From: an uncultured Eggerthellaceae bacterium
GTDB lineage: Bacteria; Actinomycetota; Coriobacteriia; Coriobacteriales; Eggerthellaceae
Direction of reading: 5' to 3'
DNA length: 45,809 bases
Assembly: GCA_910588905.1 (NCBI GenBank)
Contig: CAJURZ010000001.1
Span: 117,779-163,587, forward strand
Below, piece by piece: positions 1 through 7,592 of the stretch. How positions within the stretch are numbered: the first letter of the stretch is position 1; every line of letters starts with the position of its first letter. Below the pieces are notes generated by a model. That model did no database searches. It saw only the letters and a list, made by a program, of their open reading frames with translations, and was not told where the DNA came from. Both the position numbers and the translations under genes were made by a program.

Positions 1-1
1 G

Positions 2-2185
2 CGAGCCGTACAAGGGGGCACATCCTCCGGGGCGAAGGGCGGCGTTGCCGAAGGGGAGCATGTCTTCTCCTTGGCCTTGGCTTGTCCTGAGCATGGCTTC
101 TCCATGGATGAGCTCGAGCCACGGGATTTCTCCTTCAATGCCCCTTATGGCTCCTGTCCTGATTGCTACGGCATCGGCAGCACAGAGGAGGTCGATGATT
201 CCCTCCTCATCGCTGATCCGGCCCTTTCCATCGAAGAAGGCGTCATCCTGCCCTTCAAGAGCGGCAACTACTATCCCCAGGTCTTGGAAGCCGTGGTTCG
301 CCATATGGGAGAGGATCCATCCATCCCCTGGGAAGACCTCAAGCCCAAGACCCAGAAGGCCGTGCTCTACGGCACGGGCTCTGAGAAGGTCAGGATCGAC
401 TATCACACGCTGGATGGCCGCAATACCTATTGGTATCTGGAATGGGAAGGTGTCATCGAGGCGGTCCGCCGCAAGTACTCAGAGGCTGATACTGACTCCA
501 AGCGCGAGAAGCTTCAATCCTACTTCTCCATCGTACCCTGCAAGACCTGCAAGGGACGCCGTTTGAAGCCGGAGATCCTAGCGGTCACCGTAGGGGGCAA
601 GTCCATCCACGATGCCTGCGAGATGAGCGCGGCGGATTCCCTTCGCTTCTTCGAAGGGCTCTCCTTCGCCGGGGCCGATGACTATGTGGCTGGTCCCATC
701 GTCAAGGAAGTGGTGGCACGTTTACGGTTCCTCGTGGATGTGGGTCTGGATTATCTGACACTAGAGCGGGCTACCGCCACCCTCTCTGGCGGAGAGGCCC
801 AGCGCATCCGCCTGGCCACCCAGATCGGTGCCGGGCTCATGGGCGTGCTCTATATCCTGGATGAGCCCTCCATCGGACTGCACCAGCGGGATAACGAGCG
901 GCTTATCGCCACCTTGGAGCACCTGCGAGACCTCGGCAATACCGTTATCGTGGTCGAGCATGATGAGGACACCATCCGAAGCGCTGACTTCATCGTGGAT
1001 ATGGGCCCAGGCGCAGGGGAGCATGGCGGCCATGTGACCGCTGCAGGCACTCCTGAGGAAGTCATGGCCACCAAGGGCTCCATGACGGCGGATTACCTCA
1101 CGGGCCGCCGTCGCATCGAGGTACCACAAGCGCGCCGCAATCCCCGTCGAGGCAAGCTCAAGATGACCGGAGCCAAGGAGAACAACCTTCAGAACGTCAC
1201 CTTGGAAGTGCCCATCGGCACGCTCACGGTCGTCACGGGGGTATCCGGTTCCGGGAAGAGCTCGCTCATCACCGACACCCTTGCACCGGCCCTGGCCAAC
1301 CGACTCAATCATGCCCATAAGCGAACAGGGCCCTACCGGAAGATGTCCGGGCTGGACAAGCTGGACAAGGTCATCAACATAGACCAGAGCCCTATCGGAC
1401 GCACGCCGCGCTCGAACCCTGCCACCTACATCGGGCTCTGGGATGATATCCGCAATCTCTTCTCTTCTACCGCGGAATCCAAGGCACGAGGCTATTCCCC
1501 TGGTCGCTTCTCCTTCAACGTCAAGGGCGGCCGCTGCGAAGCCTGCAAGGGGGACGGCCAGATCAAGATAGAGATGCACTTCCTCCCTGACATCTATGTG
1601 CCCTGCGAGGTCTGCCAGGGTTCCCGCTATAACCGGGAAACGCTCCAGGTGACCTATCGTGGCAAGAACATCGCCGAAGTGCTGGACATGACCGTCGAGG
1701 ATGCCCTTCACTTCTTCGAGAACATCCCCTCGATCAAGCGCAAGCTCCAGACGCTCTTCGATGTAGGGCTCGGCTATATCCGCCTCGGTCAAAGCGCCAC
1801 TACGCTCTCCGGCGGAGAGGCTCAGCGAGTGAAGCTCTCCTCAGAGCTCCAGAAGCGCAGCACGGGAAAGACGTTCTATATCCTTGACGAACCCACCACG
1901 GGATTGCATTTCGAGGATGTACGACAGCTGCTCATCGTGCTCCAACGACTGGTAGATGCAGGGAACACGGTGCTCGTGATCGAGCATAACCTGGATGTCA
2001 TCAAGAGCGCAGACCACATCATCGATCTTGGTCCTGAAGGAGGTGCACACGGCGGTACCATCATCGCTACGGGCACACCTGAGGAGGTTGCCCAGGTCGA
2101 AGGGAGCTTCACAGGTCAGTTCATCAAGCGCGTATTGGCCGAAGCGCAGGCAGTGGAGGAGGGGCTCTTCTCTGATAACGGGTGA
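2..2185 (+). CDS. uvrA: Excinuclease ABC subunit A, 5'-truncated by window edge
   Basis: DNA-damage recognition ATPase of nucleotide excision repair; it loads UvrB at lesions. The frame is open from base 2, so the start and the first ATP-binding half lie outside; 727 residues of a usual 940 or so are visible. Seen: the CPDC and CKTC pairs of the first zinc module, the first ABC signature LSGGEAQRIRLA with ILDEPSIGLHQRD, then the second Walker A (GVSGSGKSSL, about base 1238), the second zinc module (CEAC and CEVC), the second signature LSGGEAQRVKL and ILDEPTTGLHFEDV. Ends TGA. A TTG at 71 is an internal codon, not the start, because conserved sequence continues upstream. No LexA site can be judged since the promoter is outside. 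Identity is very secure. Confidence 0.98.
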   Translation, partial: RAVQGGTSSGAKGGVAEGEHVFSLALACPEHGFSMDELEPRDFSFNAPYGSCPDCYGIGSTEEVDDSLLIADPALSIEEGVILPFKSGNYYPQVLEAVVRHMGEDPSIPWEDLKPKTQKAVLYGTGSEKVRIDYHTLDGRNTYWYLEWEGVIEAVRRKYSEADTDSKREKLQSYFSIVPCKTCKGRRLKPEILAVTVGGKSIHDACEMSAADSLRFFEGLSFAGADDYVAGPIVKEVVARLRFLVDVGLDYLTLERATATLSGGEAQRIRLATQIGAGLMGVLYILDEPSIGLHQRDNERLIATLEHLRDLGNTVIVVEHDEDTIRSADFIVDMGPGAGEHGGHVTAAGTPEEVMATKGSMTADYLTGRRRIEVPQARRNPRRGKLKMTGAKENNLQNVTLEVPIGTLTVVTGVSGSGKSSLITDTLAPALANRLNHAHKRTGPYRKMSGLDKLDKVINIDQSPIGRTPRSNPATYIGLWDDIRNLFSSTAESKARGYSPGRFSFNVKGGRCEACKGDGQIKIEMHFLPDIYVPCEVCQGSRYNRETLQVTYRGKNIAEVLDMTVEDALHFFENIPSIKRKLQTLFDVGLGYIRLGQSATTLSGGEAQRVKLSSELQKRSTGKTFYILDEPTTGLHFEDVRQLLIVLQRLVDAGNTVLVIEHNLDVIKSADHIIDLGPEGGAHGGTIIATGTPEEVAQVEGSFTGQFIKRVLAEAQAVEEGLFSDNG

Positions 2186-2203
2186 TGAGGCCCCCAAGCG
2201 GTA

Positions 2204-2209
2204 TATAAT
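2204..2209 (+). promoter_or_regulatory. -10 box TATAAT, leaderless-type
   Basis: A perfect TATAAT lies just after the uvrA stop. Only seven bases separate it from the ATG at 2217, so the expected transcription start falls on or next to the A of the start codon. No clear -35 box is seen at 16-18 bases upstream. Confidence 0.6.
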
Positions 2210-2216
2210 CTTCGCC

Positions 2217-2951
2217 ATGAGCAAAGCAACCCGTGAAAGAGCAGCGCTCGTCATCTTCTTCGTGCTCATCTTGATGGGTGCTTTCATCCTCATGAGCTAT
2301 TTCTCCACAGGCAGGGGATGGTCGGTGGCCGCTACAGCCGTGGATGACAGTGTCGGGCAGCTGGAGGATTACACGGTCATCGTCTACAGCGGTGTTGCAG
2401 AACCAGATCCCCTGGCTCAAGGAGATGCCCCCACCCAGGATGAGGAGATCACCGAGGCAGACCGTGAGATGGGCCTCGGATTCGAGCTCCTGAACCTGAC
2501 CCAAGAGGTGGAGGGGTTAGATGCAGGGCGCGTCTTCGTCTCCGATGTCCGGGAGCTCTATGAGACCCGGGGTGCTGATGTGCTGAGCCTTGACCTCTCT
2601 CATGGGGGTAGTCGCTATGCCACTCCCCAGATCTTCGACGTAGACGGGAAGAAGATCGGGGTCTTCTCCTTGGATAGGCGCCTTCCCGCCGATGAGCTGG
2701 ATATCATCACAGACGGCTTGCGGGAGAAGGGAGCCGCCAGCATCCTCTGCATAACGCCACGGCCTGCTCTCATCTCTTCCTATGACGGGATCGATGTGGT
2801 CATCTTCACCACGGGCACCCATGCCTATTCGGTCATCAATGACCCTGAGGATCAGACCATGGTGACGAACTCGCCGGAAAGAGGGGATGTGGGCGTGATA
2901 CTCCTCTCTTCGAACAATGTGCCCTCCGCCAAATCCGTAGATTCCCTCTAG
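2217..2951 (+). CDS. Membrane-anchored hypothetical, possible degenerate metallophosphatase-like domain
   Basis: A 244-residue protein. I chose the ATG at 2217 because it starts a typical signal-anchor (basic MSKATRER followed by about 20 hydrophobic residues) and lies at the predicted transcription start. The frame itself runs on upstream inside uvrA. The exported part has an acidic stretch (about residues 65-95), then GADVLSLDLSHGG, DGKKIGVFSLD and DGIDVVIFTTGTHAYS. This order recalls the 5'-nucleotidase/metallophosphoesterase fold (LSH, G-x-KIG, giDvIIgGHsH), but the GHxH metal ligands are reduced to GTH and no clear N-terminal DxH is present. If related, it is probably non-catalytic. The function is not recognised. 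It is followed after 7 bases by the EamA exporter gene. Confidence 0.75.
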   Translation: MSKATRERAALVIFFVLILMGAFILMSYFSTGRGWSVAATAVDDSVGQLEDYTVIVYSGVAEPDPLAQGDAPTQDEEITEADREMGLGFELLNLTQEVEGLDAGRVFVSDVRELYETRGADVLSLDLSHGGSRYATPQIFDVDGKKIGVFSLDRRLPADELDIITDGLREKGAASILCITPRPALISSYDGIDVVIFTTGTHAYSVINDPEDQTMVTNSPERGDVGVILLSSNNVPSAKSVDSL

Positions 2952-2958
2952 GGCATCC

Positions 2959-3873
2959 ATGGATCACCATCCTCATCTCATCCGCGGGATCATCTGCGCC
3001 CTTCTTGGAGGGATAGCCTGGGGTTTCTCGGGTAATTGCGGAGAGGTGCTCATGCACTACCACGGCATCCCCGCAGAGTGGCTCACTCCCATGCGCATGC
3101 TCATCGGGTGCCTGTTCTTCCTTGGATTCGCAGCCATGACCGAGCGGAAGCGCCTCAAGGCAGCCATCCAAGATAAAGCCATGTTCGTTCGCATAGCCCT
3201 GTTCGGCATCCTGGGGATATTCCTCATGCAGTACTCCTACCTTCTCGCCATAGACTACGCAGGGGCCGGCACCGCGCTCACCCTCGAGCAGTTGAATGTC
3301 GTCTTCGTGATGGTCTGGGTTTGCCTGCGTGACCGCCGATGTCCCTCCCTTCGAGAATCAGCGGGTGTGGTCTTGGCCTTCGCCGGTGTGGTGGCCATAG
3401 CCACCCAAGGGGATATCACCACCCTCAACATGCCGTTGTTGGGCCTTGTATGGGGCATCACCTCGGCATTCGTCACTGCCCTGTACAACCTCCTACCCGA
3501 GAAGCCCTTGGAAGCCTATGGCACCTGCGTGGTCAACGGTTATGGGATGCTCTTCGGATGCATCGCCTCCTCTCTGGTGACGCGTCCCTGGCGATTCGAT
3601 GTGAGCCTCGCAGGGGAGGAGTGGCTCGTCTTCGCAGGACTGGTGGGAGTGGGGACCATCGCTGCCTACTTCCTCTATATCCAGGGAGTGAAGGATGCTG
3701 GCCCTATGCGGGCAAGCCTCTTGGCCTGCTCAGAACCGGTGGCGGGAACCTTCATCGGAGCGCTATGGACCGGTGCGCGCATCTCCTCGTGGGATATCAT
3801 CGGATTGGTGCTCATCTTGATCATGGTGTTCTTGGTCACCCAAAAGCCACCAGAGAAGGAACCTGCACGATGA
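2959..3873 (+). CDS. EamA/DMT-family transporter (10 TM exporter)
   Basis: A 304-residue integral membrane protein with two EamA repeats. The first repeat begins near residue 8 (IICALLGGIAWGFSGNCGE). The second begins near residue 155 (LPLLGLVWGITSAFVTALYN) and ends with the typical SEPVAGTFIGALW segment and a hydrophobic last helix. Length and layout match the drug/metabolite transporter superfamily, whose members export amino acids, metabolites or drugs; the substrate cannot be read from sequence. The ATG at 2959 lies 7 bases after the previous stop with only a weak AGGG upstream, so it is probably co-transcribed with the hypothetical gene before it. It is followed by the gdhA promoter region. 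No terminator with a U-tract is visible after it. Confidence 0.9.
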   Translation: MDHHPHLIRGIICALLGGIAWGFSGNCGEVLMHYHGIPAEWLTPMRMLIGCLFFLGFAAMTERKRLKAAIQDKAMFVRIALFGILGIFLMQYSYLLAIDYAGAGTALTLEQLNVVFVMVWVCLRDRRCPSLRESAGVVLAFAGVVAIATQGDITTLNMPLLGLVWGITSAFVTALYNLLPEKPLEAYGTCVVNGYGMLFGCIASSLVTRPWRFDVSLAGEEWLVFAGLVGVGTIAAYFLYIQGVKDAGPMRASLLACSEPVAGTFIGALWTGARISSWDIIGLVLILIMVFLVTQKPPEKEPAR

Positions 3874-3956
3874 GCCCATCACCGTTGGCCGCTGGAGGCT
3901 GCAGAGATTTTGTTTCCACGTCATTAAATTAAACATCCCCTTCCAGACCATGATCC

Positions 3957-3962
3957 TATAAT
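3957..3962 (+). promoter_or_regulatory. -10 box TATAAT of gdhA transcript
   Basis: Perfect TATAAT. Six bases later an ATG (3969) opens a 13-codon ORF, so the mRNA is predicted to be leaderless for that ORF. A 5-base inverted repeat (CATGA at 3949-3953, TCATG at 3967-3971) flanks the box. No good -35 box is seen. Confidence 0.65.
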
Positions 3963-3968
3963 CGCGTC

Positions 3969-4010
3969 ATGTGGACTAGCAATGCGTTCAGTCATGAGCG
4001 CCCGAGGTAA
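3969..4010 (+). CDS. Putative 13-residue leader peptide upstream of gdhA
   Basis: ATG at the predicted transcription start opens MWTSNAFSHERPR followed by TAA. The TAA shares bases with the Shine-Dalgarno sequence (taaggag) of gdhA, which starts 10 bases later at TTG. The geometry suggests either translational coupling or an attenuation-like control of glutamate dehydrogenase. This is inferred from position only; the peptide has no run of a single amino acid that would name an effector. Confidence 0.4.
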   Translation: MWTSNAFSHERPR

Positions 4011-4020
4011 GGAGCGGGGT

Positions 4021-5352
4021 TTGAAGTACACAGAGCGGATCATCGAAGAGGTGAAGGCGAAGAACCCGGAGCAACCTGAGTTCATCCAGGCAGTGACCGA
4101 GGTCATGCAATCCCTGGAGCCGGTCATCGACGCCCATCCGGAATACGAGAAGGCGAGCATCTTGGAGCGCCTGGTAGAGCCAGAGCGCGCGATCATCTTC
4201 CGAGTGCCTTGGGTGGATGACAAGGGCAATGTCCAGGTGAATCGCGCCTTCCGCGTGCAGTTCAACTCTGCCATCGGGCCCTATAAAGGTGGCCTGCGCC
4301 TGCATCCGTCCGTGAACCTGGGCATCATCAAGTTCCTGGGCTTCGAGCAGATATTCAAGAATTCGCTCACCACCCTGCCCATGGGCGGCGGCAAGGGCGG
4401 ATGCGACTTCGACCCGAAGGGCAAATCCGACATGGAGGTCATGCGCTTCTGCCAGTCCTTCATGACCGAGCTCGCACGTCACATCGGTGCGGACACGGAT
4501 GTCCCCGCAGGGGACATCGGCACTGGCGCCCGGGAGATCGGCTTCATGTTCGGCCAGTATAAGAAGATCAAGAACGTCTTCGAGGGCGTGCTGACCGGTA
4601 AAGGCCTCACCTTCGGCGGTTCTCTGGCCCGCACCGAGGCTACCGGCTATGGCCTGGTCTACATCGTCGAGGAATACCTCAAGAGCAAGGCTGATTCTCT
4701 GGAGGGCAAGACGGTGTGCATCTCCGGCTCGGGCAACGTGGCCATCTATGCTGCCCAGAAGGCCATCCAGCTGGGAGCTAAGCCGGTGACCATGTCCGAC
4801 TCCACTGGCTGGATCCATGATCCCGCAGGCATCGATGTCGATCTGGTCAAGCAGATCAAAGAGGTGGAGCGCGGGCGTATCTCCGAGTACGCTCAGCGGA
4901 AGAGCGGCGTGGAATACCATGAGGGACGCGGCGTGTGGACCATTCCCTGCGATATCGCTCTGCCTTGCGCCACCCAGAACGAGGTCTTCTTGGATGACGT
5001 CCAGACCTTGGTCAAGAACGGCTGCAAGCTGGTGGCCGAAGGCGCTAACATGCCCACCACCATGGATGCTACGGAATACCTCCAGGATGCCGGGGTGGCG
5101 TTCATCCCGGGCAAGGCTGCCAATGCAGGCGGCGTCGCAACGTCCGGTTTGGAGATGTCCCAGAACTCCGAGCGCCTCTCCTGGACCTTCGAAGAGGTGG
5201 ATGCCAAGCTCAAGGGCATCATGGTCAGCATCTTCCACGCCATCGACGATGCAGCGAAGCGCTACGGCCATGAAGGCGATTATGTCATGGGCGCGAACAT
5301 CGCCGGCTTCGAGAAGGTCGCCGATGCGATGATGGCCGAGGGCGTGGTCTAA
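4021..5352 (+). CDS. gdhA: Glutamate dehydrogenase, hexameric class I type
   Basis: Interconverts glutamate and 2-oxoglutarate plus ammonia with NAD(P)H. The 443 residues match the 445-450 residue bacterial hexameric family. Seen: RVPWVDDKG, FNSAIGPYKGGLRLHPSV, the catalytic-lysine region LPMGGGKGGCDF, PAGDIGTGAREIGFMFGQY, and a Rossmann segment (TVCISGSGNVAIYAAQKA) near residue 235. I chose TTG at 4021 because AAGGAG lies 7 bases before it and the protein then begins KYTERIIEEV as in relatives. An in-frame ATG at 3982 would add 13 non-family residues and overlap the leader ORF. In an amino-acid-using anaerobe this enzyme regenerates 2-oxoglutarate as amino acceptor and could feed the aryl-pyruvate branch encoded at 31-35 kb. 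Confidence 0.96.
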   Translation: MKYTERIIEEVKAKNPEQPEFIQAVTEVMQSLEPVIDAHPEYEKASILERLVEPERAIIFRVPWVDDKGNVQVNRAFRVQFNSAIGPYKGGLRLHPSVNLGIIKFLGFEQIFKNSLTTLPMGGGKGGCDFDPKGKSDMEVMRFCQSFMTELARHIGADTDVPAGDIGTGAREIGFMFGQYKKIKNVFEGVLTGKGLTFGGSLARTEATGYGLVYIVEEYLKSKADSLEGKTVCISGSGNVAIYAAQKAIQLGAKPVTMSDSTGWIHDPAGIDVDLVKQIKEVERGRISEYAQRKSGVEYHEGRGVWTIPCDIALPCATQNEVFLDDVQTLVKNGCKLVAEGANMPTTMDATEYLQDAGVAFIPGKAANAGGVATSGLEMSQNSERLSWTFEEVDAKLKGIMVSIFHAIDDAAKRYGHEGDYVMGANIAGFEKVADAMMAEGVV

Positions 5353-5380
5353 CCCACCCTCTTATCAGAATGTGCTACCC

Positions 5381-5409
5381 ACAAGAAGCGCTGTCTCAGC
5401 GCTTCTTGT
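5381..5409. terminator. Perfect 13-bp hairpin between convergent gdhA and helicase
   Basis: Arms at 5381-5393 and 5397-5409 are perfectly complementary with a 3-base loop. It lies 28 bases after the gdhA stop and overlaps the last codons of the convergent helicase (stop at 5396-5398). There is no clean U-tract on either side, so it may act as a bidirectional terminator or an mRNA 3'-end stabiliser. Confidence 0.7.
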
Positions 5410-6838
5410 GCTTTCTGGGGGAATGGGCAGGCTTACGGGAGGCATTCTCCTTGCGTCTCCTGTTCCCACCCCGGCCTGACCGTGACTCTGAGACATCCTC
5501 TGCCCTGTCCCCAGGCCGTAGGTCCTTGCGCTTCTTCTTACCTCGACGCAGATCGCCATAGCCCGTGTAGTCATAATCGGCTTGCTTCTGCTGCTTCTTC
5601 TTATCCCGGTACCGCTTGGCCCGCGCGGCAGACTTGATGCTCTTCTTGGAAAGGCCCTCGCGCGTCTTCGCCTTATCCCGACGAGAGGGCTTGCTCAACT
5701 GAGCCATGTCGATATCGAAGGAGGTTATCCGCATGATGGGGATGCTGCGCCCGATCAGTGCTTCGATGGCCTCAAGCCGATCCAACTGCTTCTGAGCCAC
5801 GAAGGAGACGGCGAAGCCCGCATTGCCCGCACGCCCCGTGCGACCGATCCTATGGATGTAATCCTCAGCCATATCCGGCAGGTCATAGTTCACCACGTAG
5901 TCCACCTCAGGGACATCGATGCCCCGAGCCAGCACATCGGTAGCCACGATGATGCCTGCATCTCCTCGACGAAAGGCCGCCAAGGCCTTCTTGCGCTGAC
6001 CCTGGGTCTTATCAGAATGGATGCATTCGCTCTGGAAGCCGGAGCGGTTGAGCTCTTGAGCCAGATCCTCGGCTCGATTGCGCGTGCGGGCGAAGATGAT
6101 GACCCGGTCATGGCCCTTCTCATCCAGCAGGCACTTCAAAGCCTCGGCCTTGTTGCTATTGGAGACGGGCATGACGAATTGCTCGACGATCTTCGCCGTT
6201 TCCCCCTTCTGGGCGATCTGGATGATATCCGGGTCCACCAGAAGGCTAGAGAGGTTCTTCTGGATGGATTCATCGATGGTGGCGGAGAACAGGAGCGTTT
6301 GACGCTGCTCGGGCACCTTGCTGACGATGTCCTCGATCGCAGGCAGGAAGCCCATGTCCAACATGCGGTCCGCCTCATCGAGGATCAGCACCTCCACCGC
6401 TGAAAGATCCGCTACGCCGCGCTCTATCAGATCGATCAGCCTGCCAGGAGTGGCGATCAGCATGTCCGTACCTCGGCGCAGGTCCTTGATCTGAGGAGAA
6501 TAGGATCGGCCGCCGAATACCGCAGTGGAGTACAACCCGCAGCACTTCGCGATCCGCGTACTGGTGTAGGCTATCTGCTCTGCCAGTTCACGGGTAGGGG
6601 TGATGACCAGCGCTCGCGGCTTCCTGCGTCCTGCATCCCGCTTCTGCATCTTGCCCAAGACAGGCAAGAGGAATGCTGCTGTCTTACCCGTCCCCGTGCT
6701 TGCCGCAGCGATGATGTCCTTGCCTGCCAATACCTTCGGTATGGCTTGCTCTTGCACGGGAGTGGGGGCGGTGAATCCCAGCTTCTCCACAGCAGCCAAA
6801 GCGCGCTTGGGAAGCCCTAGTTCAGTGAATCTCGTCAT
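5396..6838 (-). CDS. DEAD-box ATP-dependent RNA helicase (RhlE-like)
   Basis: A 480-residue RNA helicase. Visible motifs: Q-motif (FTAPTPVQEQAIP, residues 22-34), motif I ASTGTGKT, Ia PTRELAEQI, motif II DEAD in LILDEADRMLDMGF, motif III SAT, motif IV IIFARTRNRAEDLA, motif V TDVLARGID, and motif VI HRIGRTGRAG. The last 110 residues are a lysine/arginine-rich tail, presumably for RNA binding, as in RhlE/CsdA-type helicases of ribosome assembly or mRNA decay. The ATG start is supported by conserved sequence from residue 5 on (FTELGLPKRALAAVEKLGF) and an AGGA upstream. A TATAAT on the minus strand (6875-6880) gives about 30 bases of leader. Converges with gdhA across a shared hairpin. Which DEAD subfamily it belongs to is less certain than the class. 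Confidence 0.95.
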   Translation of the reverse strand: MTRFTELGLPKRALAAVEKLGFTAPTPVQEQAIPKVLAGKDIIAAASTGTGKTAAFLLPVLGKMQKRDAGRRKPRALVITPTRELAEQIAYTSTRIAKCCGLYSTAVFGGRSYSPQIKDLRRGTDMLIATPGRLIDLIERGVADLSAVEVLILDEADRMLDMGFLPAIEDIVSKVPEQRQTLLFSATIDESIQKNLSSLLVDPDIIQIAQKGETAKIVEQFVMPVSNSNKAEALKCLLDEKGHDRVIIFARTRNRAEDLAQELNRSGFQSECIHSDKTQGQRKKALAAFRRGDAGIIVATDVLARGIDVPEVDYVVNYDLPDMAEDYIHRIGRTGRAGNAGFAVSFVAQKQLDRLEAIEALIGRSIPIMRITSFDIDMAQLSKPSRRDKAKTREGLSKKSIKSAARAKRYRDKKKQQKQADYDYTGYGDLRRGKKKRKDLRPGDRAEDVSESRSGRGGNRRRKENASRKPAHSPRKHKKR

Positions 6839-6874
6839 GATGGTTCCGTATCCTACGAAGTGATAGAACCTTTG

Positions 6875-6880
6875 ATTATA
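6875..6880 (-). promoter_or_regulatory. -10 box TATAAT for the helicase gene
   Basis: Perfect TATAAT on the minus strand, 36 bases before the helicase ATG. No recognisable -35. This one gives an ordinary leader of about 30 bases, unlike the leaderless candidates elsewhere in the window. Confidence 0.5.
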
Positions 6881-6928
6881 GATGACGAAGACCGCTACTG
6901 CCTTAGCATCCCCACATCCGATGGTGCC

Positions 6929-7105
6929 TCAGCGATGGACCGAGTTCCCCTGGAATAGGGAGAATCCTGATGGGATGAACGTCTCCAGCCACATCACTGA
7001 CCCGATGCGATAGAACGCCTCGCTCACATCGGAGAGGATGCTGGCGAGGCGCGAGTCAGGACGATGGCAGAAGAGGCTCAAGCGGTAAGCCGAATGCTCT
7101 TCATC
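6929..7105 (-). pseudogene. In-frame 58-codon extension after an amber stop
   Basis: Directly after the TAG that ends the 105-residue ORF, the same frame stays open for 58 codons to a TGA at 6929-6931. It reads protein-like (it begins DEEHSAYRLSLFCHRPDSRL and contains SVMWLETFIPSGFSLF), and about three quarters of its codons end in G or C, like true genes here. No start codon with a ribosome site opens it separately. Either the gene was once about 163 residues long and carries a nonsense mutation, or the amber codon is read through, or the base is a sequencing error. The remaining gap to the helicase gene (6839-6928) holds only the helicase promoter. Confidence 0.5.
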
Positions 7106-7423
7106 CTAGGCCTTGAGCCTATCGAACATGGCTTCGGCATATTCCTGATAGAGCTGGATGGCGGACTGCTCTTGTTCAGTGAAGAGGCCTTGATAGGTTC
7201 CAAGGGCATTGGAGAAGGCGTTCACGGGATCTATGTCAGGAGCGAGCACTGGGGCTTCGGCATTCCCTAGCTTGAGATCCGCTTCCTCATTCCATTGCTG
7301 CACTCCTGCCAGCGCCTTCGCAAGATCATCGGGCAGCTTGCCCTCATCTTGGAGCTGTTCGATCCGGGGCATGAGCTTGGCTTGTTCCTTCATCATCTTC
7401 TCGTAGAGATGCTCATAGGTCAT
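7106..7423 (-). CDS. Small hypothetical protein (105 aa), ends in TAG
   Basis: Not recognised. It begins MTYEHLYEKMMKEQAKLMPR, is acidic and mostly helical, and contains a proline/alanine-rich bend (NAEAPVLAPDIDPVNAF). A strong ribosome site AAGGAGGT lies 8 bases before the ATG, which makes the start very likely. No signal peptide or membrane segment, so it is presumed cytoplasmic. It is transcribed divergently from uvrC, with about 170 bases between. The oddity is the amber stop followed by a coding-like in-frame tail (6929-7105). Confidence 0.75.
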   Translation of the reverse strand: MTYEHLYEKMMKEQAKLMPRIEQLQDEGKLPDDLAKALAGVQQWNEEADLKLGNAEAPVLAPDIDPVNAFSNALGTYQGLFTEQEQSAIQLYQEYAEAMFDRLKA

Positions 7424-7454
7424 CGTAGGTACCTCCTTGACTGTTCTCTGTCCT

Positions 7455-7476
7455 GAGGAGGAGTGTATCCCTCCTC
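7455..7476. other. Hairpin in divergent intergenic region
   Basis: Arms GAGGAGG (7455-7461) and CCTCCTC (7470-7476) pair perfectly, extended by CTGA/TCAG with one bulged base. It lies upstream of the minus-strand small gene and about 115 bases before uvrC. It could sit in the 5' leader of the minus-strand gene. Confidence 0.4.
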
Positions 7477-7496
7477 TCAGATCGGACTACAAGAGA

Positions 7497-7507
7497 GAAC
7501 AGCGGTT
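7497..7507. promoter_or_regulatory. Weak candidate LexA half-match near uvrC
   Basis: GAAC-N4-GTT matches only the core of the Gram-positive/actinobacterial SOS box; the outer bases do not match. It lies 86 bases before the uvrC ATG. uvrC is SOS-controlled in some bacteria, but this site alone is poor evidence. Confidence 0.2.
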
Positions 7508-7578
7508 GCGAAAGCTTATCCCTCATGTTTTCAAGATGTTTAATCCTGCTGTGATAAGACGGATGTGCTCCCTTCGCC

Positions 7579-7584
7579 TAGAAT
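7579..7584 (+). promoter_or_regulatory. -10 box TAGAAT, leaderless-type, before uvrC
   Basis: Five of six bases match TATAAT. Eight bases later is the ATG at 7593, so transcription should begin at or one or two bases before the start codon. Confidence 0.45.
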
Positions 7585-7592
7585 CCCAACCT

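Noticed and set aside
3988..5271. 427-codon open frame antisense to gdhA
   Set aside because: It mirrors the conserved gdhA frame, has no ribosome site and no family features; long antisense frames are expected at this GC and codon bias.
6929..7423. Pyrrolysine-containing protein
   Set aside because: One in-frame TAG is not enough; no pylT, pylS or methylamine methyltransferase gene is in the window, and a nonsense mutation is simpler.
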